Source: Actinokineospora xionganensis (GTDB lineage Bacteria > Actinomycetota > Actinomycetes > Mycobacteriales > Pseudonocardiaceae). From it: DNA of 64,000 nt. Where the stretch lies: positions 310,001 to 374,000 of the forward strand of contig NZ_JABVED010000003.1 of assembly GCF_014323725.1 (NCBI RefSeq), read 5' to 3'. Every line of letters starts with the position of its first letter. Position 1 is the first letter of the stretch. The notes under the pieces were generated by a model. It was not told where the DNA came from. It was given only the letters and a program-made list of their open reading frames with translations, and did no database searches. This document shows, piece after piece, positions 57,974 through 64,000 of this stretch. The position numbers and the translations under genes were made by a program.

Positions 57974-58741
57974 ATGGACGACGATCGGCGCGCGCTCGCC
58001 TCCGCCAACGGGTCCGACCCGACCGCCGAGATGGTCGACCGGGCGGGTCGGGCCCTCGGGTGGCTCTATCGCAGCGGTTGGCAGGTCGCGCGGAGATTGC
58101 CGGGCGGCGAAGTGGCCGAGCGACAGGTGCAGAAGGTGGAAGAAGCCATCGTGGCCGAGGTGCGCAAGCACCTTGAGCCGCTGCCGGACCCGGAGCCGAA
58201 GCTGATCGAGGCGGCCCGGGTGCGGGAGCCGATGCGGCTGGCGATGTCCGAGTTGCTGGAGCGCTCGGTCACCGACAGCAAGGACGCCGCCCGCGACCAC
58301 TATTTCGAGGCCGTCCTCCGCCAACTGTTGCCCGACGAGGCGCGGATCGTCTCCGCGCTCTCGGACGGCACCGTCTTCCCGCTGATGCACCTCGCCGCCC
58401 GCACCGCGCGCGGCGGGGTGCCGCGGTTCGTGCTCGAGAACGCGTCGACGGTGGGTCGGGTCGCCGGGGTGGTCCAGCCGGGTCTGGTGCCGCTCTACGT
58501 CGGCAGGCTGCTGCGGTTCGGGCTCGCCGAGGTCGGTGAGGAAGACCCGACGCTCGGGGTGGCCTACGAGATGCTGCTGACCGACGACCGGGTCCGCGCC
58601 GCCGAGGACAGGGCGAAGGCGCAGAGCCGGTTCGGGGCCAAGGCGATCCGGCTGACCCTGCGGATCTCCGAGTTGGGCGCCCAGTTCTGGGCGGTGTGCG
58701 ACCCGAGCGCCCGCGGGCTCACGCTCGGGGAGCGCAGGTGA
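57974..58741 (+). CDS. DUF4393 (Abi-alpha-like) protein
   Basis: A 255-residue, mainly helical protein of the DUF4393/Abi-alpha type: VREPMRLAMSELLERSVTDS, HYFEAVLRQLLPDEARIVSA and FPLMHLAARTARGGVPRFVL are characteristic. Some Abi-alpha homologues occur in phage-abortive systems, but many are housekeeping. GGAGG five bases before ATG 57974 selects this start over upstream codons. The stop overlaps the GTG of the DUF445 gene (GTGA), so the two products are coupled and may work at the same membrane site. Confidence 0.78.
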   Translation: MDDDRRALASANGSDPTAEMVDRAGRALGWLYRSGWQVARRLPGGEVAERQVQKVEEAIVAEVRKHLEPLPDPEPKLIEAARVREPMRLAMSELLERSVTDSKDAARDHYFEAVLRQLLPDEARIVSALSDGTVFPLMHLAARTARGGVPRFVLENASTVGRVAGVVQPGLVPLYVGRLLRFGLAEVGEEDPTLGVAYEMLLTDDRVRAAEDRAKAQSRFGAKAIRLTLRISELGAQFWAVCDPSARGLTLGERR

Positions 58742-59973
58742 ACGGCATCATCGCGGACTTCCAGGTCAACTGGATGGTCTACGCGTCGATGCCGCTGATG
58801 GCTGCGCTGATCGGCTACGTCACCAAGCTCGTTGCCATCCGAATGATGTTCCAGCCGCTGGAGTTCGTCGGCAAGAAGCCGTATCTCGGCTGGCAGGGCA
58901 TCGTGCCGCGGCGGGCCGCGCGGATGGCGAGCATCGCTGTCGACACGATGACCGACCGGCTCATCTCGGCGAGCGAGGTGATGGGCAGGCTCGACCCGGA
59001 GCGGGTGGTCAAGGAGATAGAGCAGCCGCTGCTCGCCGGGGTCGAGGAGATCGCCCGGGAGATCGCCCAGGAGTTCCAGCCGGGACTGTGGGAGAACCTG
59101 CCCGACCAGGTGCGCCGCCGGATCGTGCGGCACATCCAGGCCGAGGCCCCCGGTGTGGTGGCCTCGCTGCTGGAGACGGTCAAGAACGACGTGGACGCCG
59201 TGTTCGACCTCAAGGACATGGTCGTCACGAACCTGGTCCGGGACAAGGCCCTGCTCAACCGCATCTTCCAGCACGCGGGCCGCAAGGAGTTCCAGTTCAT
59301 CGCCCGGTCCGGCATCGTCTTCGGCTTCGCCATCGGCCTGGTGCAGATGTTCGCATGGGCCGCGCTCAAGAACCCCTGGGTGATGCCGATCTTCGGCGGC
59401 CTGACCGGCTGGTTCACCGACTGGCTCGCCCTGAAGATGATCTTCAATCCGAAGAAGCCGACGCGCTATCTCGGCATCTTCGAGTGGCAGGGCCTGTTCC
59501 TCAAGCGCCGCAGGGAGGTCGCCGCGGACTACGGCGACCTGATCGCGCGCGAGATCATCACGCCGAAGAACGTCATGGAGGCCGTCCTTCGCGGGCCGCT
59601 GTCGGACCGGCTGTTCGCGCTGGTCGCGACCCAGGTCCGGACGGTGATCGACAAGCAGTCCGGGCCCGCTCGGCCGTTGGTGATGCTGGCCGTGGGCAGC
59701 GGCCGCTACCAGGCGATCAAGAACAGCATCGCGGAGAAGGTCATCGCCCGGCTGCCCGAGACGATGACGCACATCGAGTCCTACGCCGAGGACGCGATGG
59801 ACATCCGCAACACCCTCGTCACCAAGATGCAGGAGATGTCGGAGGACGAGTTCGAGGAGCTCATCCGGCCCGCGTTCGAGCAGGACGAGTGGATCCTGAT
59901 CACCGTCGGCGCGGTCCTCGGATTCGGGGTCGGCGAACTCCAGGTCATCCTGGTCAAGTACCTGTCGGTCTGA
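58738..59973 (+). CDS. DUF445 membrane protein, copy 3
   Basis: A 411-residue DUF445 protein, third in the window and far from the tandem pair. The same elements recur: IGYVTKLVAIRMMF, YLGWQGIVPRRAARMAS, a central membrane pair ending GGLTGWFTDWLALKMIF, and LGFGVGELQVILVKYLSV at the C-terminus. The start is GTG 58738 in the overlap with the DUF4393 gene; earlier frame codons belong to that gene. Function unknown. Confidence 0.9.
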   Translation: MNGIIADFQVNWMVYASMPLMAALIGYVTKLVAIRMMFQPLEFVGKKPYLGWQGIVPRRAARMASIAVDTMTDRLISASEVMGRLDPERVVKEIEQPLLAGVEEIAREIAQEFQPGLWENLPDQVRRRIVRHIQAEAPGVVASLLETVKNDVDAVFDLKDMVVTNLVRDKALLNRIFQHAGRKEFQFIARSGIVFGFAIGLVQMFAWAALKNPWVMPIFGGLTGWFTDWLALKMIFNPKKPTRYLGIFEWQGLFLKRRREVAADYGDLIAREIITPKNVMEAVLRGPLSDRLFALVATQVRTVIDKQSGPARPLVMLAVGSGRYQAIKNSIAEKVIARLPETMTHIESYAEDAMDIRNTLVTKMQEMSEDEFEELIRPAFEQDEWILITVGAVLGFGVGELQVILVKYLSV

Positions 59974-60015
59974 CGCGGCGTGCGCCACGCGGCGCGCGCA
60001 ACTACGGTCGGGCGC

Positions 60016-61044
60016 ATGGCCTATGTCGCGTCCGACGACCGCTACGAGCGGATTCCCTACCGCCGATGCGGTCGCAGCGGGCTCAAGCTGCCCGCCGTCT
60101 CCCTCGGGCTCTGGCACAACTTCGGCGACGACCAGCCGCACGAGATCGGGCGGACCATCCTGCGCCGCGCGTTCGACCTCGGCGTCACCCACTTCGACCT
60201 GGCCAACAACTACGGCCCGCCGTACGGCTCGGCCGAGCGCAACTTCGGTCGGGCGCTGGAACGCGACCTGGGCGCCTACCGCGACGAACTGGTGATCTCG
60301 ACGAAGGCGGGTTACGACATGTGGCCCGGGCCCTACGGCGAGTGGGGTTCGCGCAAGTACCTACTGTCCTCGCTGGACCAGTCGCTCGGGCGGATGGGCC
60401 TGGACTACGTCGACATCTTCTACTCCCACCGGTTCGACCCGGAGACGCCGCTGGAGGAGACCGTCGGCGCGCTCGCGACCGCAGTGCAGCAGGGAAAGGC
60501 GCTCTACGTCGGCGTCTCGTCCTACTCGCCGACCGCGACCAGGCAGGCCGCCGAGCTGCTGCGCGCCGCCGGGGTGCCGCTGCTGATCCATCAGCCGTCG
60601 TACTCGATGCTCAACCGCTGGATCGAGGGCGAACTGCTCGACACCCTCGGCGAGCTGGGTGTGGGCTGCATCGCGTTTTCCCCGCTGGGCCAAGGCCTGC
60701 TGACCGACAGGTACCTCGACGGCGTCCCGGAAGGCTCGCGCGGCAGCCGGAACTCCTCGCTGCTGCCCGAGATGCTGTCCGACGACAACCTGCGCCGGGT
60801 GCGCGGTCTCAACGAGATCGCCAAGTCCCGTGGGCAGACGCTCGCCCAGCTGGCGGTGTCCTGGGTCACCCGCGACGAGCGGGTCACCTCGGCGCTGGTC
60901 GGCGCCAGCTCGGTCGAGCAGCTCGAAAGCACCCTGCGGGCGGTCGACGGGCCGCCCTTCACCGACGACGAACTCGCCGAGATCGACCGGTACGCGGTGG
61001 ATTCCGGCATCGACCTGTGGGAAAGCTCCCGATCATCGGGCTAG
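60016..61044 (+). CDS. Aldo/keto reductase (YghZ-like)
   Basis: A 342-residue AKR of the YghZ/L-glyceraldehyde-3-phosphate reductase type. The catalytic tetrad is visible: Asp and Tyr in FDLANNYGPPYG, Lys in STKAGYDMW, His in IFYSHRFDP; the NADPH part includes GASSVEQLES. It begins MAYVASDDRYERIPYRRCG, typical of the subfamily. The stop codon TAG (61042-61044) lies within the first bases of a MITE-like element, so the last residues SRSSG may differ from the ancestral C-terminus. Confidence 0.92.
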   Translation: MAYVASDDRYERIPYRRCGRSGLKLPAVSLGLWHNFGDDQPHEIGRTILRRAFDLGVTHFDLANNYGPPYGSAERNFGRALERDLGAYRDELVISTKAGYDMWPGPYGEWGSRKYLLSSLDQSLGRMGLDYVDIFYSHRFDPETPLEETVGALATAVQQGKALYVGVSSYSPTATRQAAELLRAAGVPLLIHQPSYSMLNRWIEGELLDTLGELGVGCIAFSPLGQGLLTDRYLDGVPEGSRGSRNSSLLPEMLSDDNLRRVRGLNEIAKSRGQTLAQLAVSWVTRDERVTSALVGASSVEQLESTLRAVDGPPFTDDELAEIDRYAVDSGIDLWESSRSSG

Positions 61045-61208
61045 TGGCCCGTCCAGGAACGTTGACCGGGTCTCGACATGCCCACGACGCCGCTGCCCGC
61101 GTTGCGGGAACAGCCAAGTACAACCCGGTACGAGCGCTGTCCCCGCGCCTTGGCAGCGACGCCGTGACCACGCCGATACCCGGCCAACGTTCCTGGACGA
61201 GCCACTAG
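61041..61208. mobile_element. MITE-like element, 168 bp with 31-bp terminal inverted repeats
   Basis: Bases 61041-61071 and 61178-61208 are reverse complements at 29 of 31 positions, both tips beginning CTAG-TGGC and ending GCCA-CTAG. The 106-bp centre has no transposase; it holds only a 30-codon frame from ATG 61079. CTAG at both outer ends could be a 4-bp target duplication, as generated by some IS5-type elements. The element inserts at the very end of the aldo/keto reductase gene, and its left tip supplies the stop codon. A long stem-loop terminator is the alternative reading. Confidence 0.7.
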
Positions 61209-61315
61209 TCCGTTAACACGGTGTCAGCGAGCCACACAACCGTGATGTTGTCATCCTCACTGGGGTATTCACGAAACCGCTGGTTAACCGGTCGCGCGGC
61301 GATCGGCCATCCGGT
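61209..61315 (+). promoter_or_regulatory. Upstream region of the ectoine operon
   Basis: These 107 nt should contain the ect promoter. Two GTTAAC hexamers lie at 61212-61217 and 61283-61288, 71 nt apart. A TTGTCA at about 61249 could be a -35, but no well-placed -10 is evident. No osmotic-response operator is recognised. Confidence 0.35.
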
Positions 61316-61888
61316 ATGCGTGAAACGACCCTGTTACGTTGCCTTGGCATGTCGGGAAAACGGGTACGCGAGGAGATCGGCGCACCGTCCATAGCGGATG
61401 GCGCGGCGATCTGGAGAATCGCGCGTGATTCACGCGCGCTCGACCTCAATTCGTCCTATGCCTATCTGCTGTGGTGTCGGGATTTCGCCCAGACCTCCGC
61501 TGTCGCTCGCATCGACGGCCAGGTGGTGGGTTTCGTCATCGGATTCCTGCGGCCGCAGTGCCCAGACACCGTCGTGGTGTGGCAGATCGCCGTCGACGAG
61601 TCGCAACGCGGGTCGGGTCTCGGCGGTCGGCTGCTCGATCACCTGATGGCTCGCGTCGCAGCTCAGGGTGTGTGTCGTCTGGAGACGACGATCACCGCGG
61701 ACAACGCCCCCTCGGTCGGCCTGTTCGCCTCGTTGGCGCGGCGCAACGGCGCGCGGCTGGGGTGCGGCGAGTTGTTCTGGCCCGATCACTTCCCGGACGA
61801 GCACGAGGCTGAAGACCTTTACCGAATCGACTTTCCGAACGGGATGGAGAGCAGTGAGCGTTTTCGACATGATCGAGTCCGAGGTTAG
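61316..61888 (+). CDS. ectA: Diaminobutyrate acetyltransferase
   Basis: A GNAT acetyltransferase, 190 residues from ATG 61316 or 179 from ATG 61349. EctA motifs are clear: GAAIWRIARDSRALDLNSSY, CRDFAQTSAVARIDGQVVGF, QRGSGLGGRLLDHL for acetyl-CoA, and ETTITADNAPSVGLF. It acetylates L-2,4-diaminobutyrate to N-gamma-acetyl-diaminobutyrate, the second step to ectoine. It is the first gene of ectABCD; its last 35 nt overlap the start of ectB. Confidence 0.94.
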   Translation: MRETTLLRCLGMSGKRVREEIGAPSIADGAAIWRIARDSRALDLNSSYAYLLWCRDFAQTSAVARIDGQVVGFVIGFLRPQCPDTVVVWQIAVDESQRGSGLGGRLLDHLMARVAAQGVCRLETTITADNAPSVGLFASLARRNGARLGCGELFWPDHFPDEHEAEDLYRIDFPNGMESSERFRHDRVRG

Positions 61889-63113
61889 GAGCTATTGCCG
61901 GAGCTGGCCGGTGACATTCGACCGCGCCACCGGCAGTCGGATCTTCGATGAGAATGGCCAGGGCTACCTCGACTTCTTCGCCGGGGCCGGCGCGCTCAAT
62001 TACGGGCATAACAACCCGATTCTGAAACAGGCCGTGATCGACTACATCCAGCGCGACGGCGTGACGCACTCGCTGGACATGCAGACCGTCGCCAAGCGGG
62101 ACTTCCTGGAGACCTTCAGCGAGACCGTGTTGGCGCCGCGCGAGCTCGACTACAAGATCATGTTCCCCGGTCCGGCGGGCGCCAACGCCGTCGAGGCGGC
62201 GCTGAAACTGGCCCGCAAGGTCACCGGCCGCGAGTCGGTCATCAACTTCACCAACGCCTTCCACGGCATGACGCTGGGCGCGCTGTCGGTCACCGGCAAC
62301 TCCCTCAAGCGCGGCGGCGCGGGTATCCCCCTGGTGCACGCCACCCCCATGCCGTTCGACAACTACCTCGACGGCCTCACCCCGGACTTCATGCTGTTCG
62401 AGCGCCTGCTCAAGGACAGCGGCAGCGGCCTCAACGAGCCCGCCGCGGTCATCGTGGAGACCGTGCAGGGTGAGGGCGGCATCAACGTCGCCAGCGTCGA
62501 GTGGCTGCGCAGCCTCTCGGAACTGTGCCAGCGCCAGGGCATCCTGCTGATCGTCGACGACGTGCAGATGGGCTGCGGCCGGACCGGCCCGTTCTTCAGC
62601 TTCGAGGCCGCGGGCATCAAACCCGACATCGTCTGCCTGTCGAAGTCCATCGGCGGCTTCGGTCTGCCGCTGGGGCTGACCCTGCTGCGCCCCGAACTCG
62701 ACGTCTGGGAGCCGGGCGAGCACAACGGCACCTTCCGCGGGATCAACCCGGCGTTCGTCGCCTCCACCGAGGCCCTGAAGACCTACTGGACTGACGACAC
62801 GCTGGAGAAGTCCACCCTGGCCAAGGGTGAGCAGGTCGGCCGCGCGCTGACCGACCTCGCGCTGGCCTACCCCGAGGCGGGACTCAAGGCCAGGGGCCGC
62901 GGTCTGGCCCGCGGCCTGCTGTTCGCCGACGGCGACACCGCGGGCAAAGTGTGCCGCGCCGCGTTCGACCGGGGTCTGCTGATGGAGACCGCCGGTCCCG
63001 ACGGCGAGGTCGCCAAGATCATGCCGCCGCTCACCGTCACCGACGCCGAGTTGGAGGAAGGCCTGGCGATCGTCGACGACGCCGTCGCCGCGACCCTGGG
63101 AGGCCTGCGGTGA
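61854..63113 (+). CDS. ectB: Diaminobutyrate-2-oxoglutarate transaminase
   Basis: A 419-residue class III PLP aminotransferase that forms L-2,4-diaminobutyrate from aspartate semialdehyde. It opens [20 protein letters not shown], typical of EctB, with [59 protein letters not shown] and the PLP Lys in [10 protein letters not shown]. Start GTG 61854 lies inside the ectA end with a GGAG site; ATG 61869 is possible. The stop overlaps ectC by 4 nt. Confidence 0.95.
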   Translation: MSVFDMIESEVRSYCRSWPVTFDRATGSRIFDENGQGYLDFFAGAGALNYGHNNPILKQAVIDYIQRDGVTHSLDMQTVAKRDFLETFSETVLAPRELDYKIMFPGPAGANAVEAALKLARKVTGRESVINFTNAFHGMTLGALSVTGNSLKRGGAGIPLVHATPMPFDNYLDGLTPDFMLFERLLKDSGSGLNEPAAVIVETVQGEGGINVASVEWLRSLSELCQRQGILLIVDDVQMGCGRTGPFFSFEAAGIKPDIVCLSKSIGGFGLPLGLTLLRPELDVWEPGEHNGTFRGINPAFVASTEALKTYWTDDTLEKSTLAKGEQVGRALTDLALAYPEAGLKARGRGLARGLLFADGDTAGKVCRAAFDRGLLMETAGPDGEVAKIMPPLTVTDAELEEGLAIVDDAVAATLGGLR

Positions 63114-63511
63114 TCGTCCGCTCGGTGCACGACCTGACCGACACCGAACGCGACGTCAAGACCCCGAACTGGCGCAGCAAGCGGATCATCCTCGCGCAGG
63201 AGGGTGTCGGCTTCTCGGTGCACGAGACGACGCTGGAGCCGGGGACGGTCAACGACTTCTGGTACGCCAACCACGTCGAGGCGGTGTTCGTCATCGAGGG
63301 CGACGGCGAGCTGCTCGACAAGGAGACCGGCGAGACGCACGTCCTGGCTCCCGGCTCGCTCTACCTGCTCGACGGCAACGAGCGTCACCAGCTGCGGCCG
63401 AAGACCCGCATGCGCACGGTCTGCGTGTTCAACCCGCCTGTGACCGGCCGCGAGGTGCACGACGAGAACGGTGTGTACCCGCTGCTGACGACCGAAGGAG
63501 AAGCGCGGTGA
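63110..63511 (+). CDS. ectC: L-ectoine synthase
   Basis: A 133-residue cupin that closes the ring of N-gamma-acetyl-diaminobutyrate to ectoine. The family pattern is visible from [20 protein letters not shown] through [39 protein letters not shown] and [20 protein letters not shown]. The metal-site Glu, Tyr and His (EAVF, GSLYLL, NERHQL) are all present. GTG 63110 overlaps ectB, and the stop overlaps the ectD start, so the operon is translationally chained. Confidence 0.96.
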   Translation: MIVRSVHDLTDTERDVKTPNWRSKRIILAQEGVGFSVHETTLEPGTVNDFWYANHVEAVFVIEGDGELLDKETGETHVLAPGSLYLLDGNERHQLRPKTRMRTVCVFNPPVTGREVHDENGVYPLLTTEGEAR

Positions 63512-64000
63512 CGCTTTCGACCCAGGACCGCTACCGAACCCGCACCCGCGACCGGCTCGAGCCGATGGCCCGCGTCGAGCCGACCGTCTGGTCCGGTGTG
63601 GACGGACCGATCGACGCGGAGACGCTGGTCGCCCACGACACGCGCGGCTTCTCGGTGTTCCGGGATCTGCTCGGCCCCTCGGAGGTGCGGGCGTTCCAGG
63701 ACGAGCTGCTGCGGCTCTCCACTGACGACAAGCTCAAAGCCGACGAGCGCACGATCGTCGAGCCGAAGTCGCAGGAGGTCCGCTCGATCTTCGAGGTGCA
63801 CAGGATCAGCGACCTGATCGCCGAACTCGTGCGCGACCCGCGGGTCATCGAGCGCGCCCGGCAGATCCTCGGTTCCGACGTCTACGTCCACCAGAGCCGG
63901 ATCAACTACATGCCGGGCTTCCGCGGCAAGGGCTTCTACTGGCACTCGGACTTCGAGACCTGGCACGCCGAGGACGGCATGCCGTGCCCGCGCGCGGTGA
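63508..64000 (+). CDS. ectD: Ectoine hydroxylase, N-terminal part (gene continues past window)
   Basis: The frame from GTG 63508 stays open to the last base. AAGGAG lies seven bases upstream, and the start overlaps the ectC stop by 4 nt. The product begins [20 protein letters not shown] and shows EctD features: [49 protein letters not shown] and WHSDFETWH, where His and Asp of HxD are two of the three Fe(II) ligands. EctD uses 2-oxoglutarate and O2 to make 5-hydroxyectoine. About 164 of the ~295 residues usual for the family are visible. Confidence 0.93.
   Translation, partial: MTLSTQDRYRTRTRDRLEPMARVEPTVWSGVDGPIDAETLVAHDTRGFSVFRDLLGPSEVRAFQDELLRLSTDDKLKADERTIVEPKSQEVRSIFEVHRISDLIAELVRDPRVIERARQILGSDVYVHQSRINYMPGFRGKGFYWHSDFETWHAEDGMPCPRAV

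Noticed and set aside
61212-61288. Two GTTAAC hexamers as an osmotic or GlnR operator
   Set aside because: The spacing is large, flanks are not conserved between the two, and they do not fit a known GlnR box.
1-64000. CRISPR arrays, rRNA genes, prophage modules or complete insertion sequences
   Set aside because: No regularly spaced direct repeats, no rRNA sequence, and no transposase, integrase or phage structural gene was found on either strand.

Overview
The window is very GC-rich, densely packed DNA from an actinomycete chromosome. Gene content points to Pseudonocardiales (Actinokineospora/Saccharothrix/Lentzea-like); this is inferred from protein families, not from a search. Supporting markers are a MhuD-type haem oxygenase, CarD, an LpqE-like lipoprotein, RadA, IspD/IspF, CysS, RlmB, MutY, a PGRP amidase, many GTG starts and many 4-nt ATGA/GTGA overlaps. 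Much of 5-30 kb holds orthologues of the M. tuberculosis Rv3579c-Rv3594 neighbourhood, but broken up and rearranged.

Layout. 0-12.9 kb: the 3' end of an AfsR/LuxR-type ATPase regulator, a DrrAB-like exporter, an EEP-family phosphodiesterase, a sirtuin coupled to mhuD, two alpha/beta hydrolases, an M1 metallopeptidase lipoprotein, a 2H phosphoesterase, a Tat-type amidase, mutY, a beta-carbonic anhydrase and an Rv3587c-like membrane protein, closed by a perfect palindromic terminator. 12.9-21 kb: a LacI regulator, a znuACB-type zinc importer behind a Zur-like palindrome, two tandem DUF445 membrane proteins and an MBOAT acyltransferase. 21-30 kb: rlmB, cysS, a HAD hydrolase, a DUF427 protein, ispD-ispF-membrane protein, carD, the LpqE-like gene and radA. 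disA, normally next to radA, is absent; a decayed gene lies there instead. 30-35 kb: a small membrane protein, an HxlR regulator divergent from a SnoaL-like gene, and a conserved operon DUF4178-DUF4247-unknown-DUF350-membrane spermidine synthase.

35.1-48.1 kb is the accessory highlight, a one-strand polymorphic-toxin island. A YbaB-like protein and a WXG-type protein lead into a 1887-residue toxin, followed by three tandem paralogous putative immunity genes, an 807-residue immunity/type VII-associated protein, a nucleoside hydrolase, a YrhB-like gene and a frameshifted remnant. By motif reading the toxin carries four enzyme-like modules after a long Pro/Gly-rich region: an ADP-ribosyltransferase (R-STS-ExE), a clan CD-like cysteine protease (HG...GC), an APH-like kinase (HGD....N...D) and a C-terminal Pol-beta-type nucleotidyltransferase (GS...DxD). 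No secretion apparatus genes are present.

48-64 kb: a trehalose-phosphatase/GH15 fusion with otsA, a ThrE-type exporter, tRNA-Thr(TGT), a DUF4253 protein, a secreted protein with two discoidin domains and a PNGase F-like domain, a PIG-L deacetylase, a DUF4393 protein coupled to a third DUF445 protein, an aldo/keto reductase whose stop codon is supplied by a 168-bp MITE-like element, and the ectABCD operon (ectD cut by the window end). Trehalose and (hydroxy)ectoine genes together indicate an osmoadaptation emphasis.
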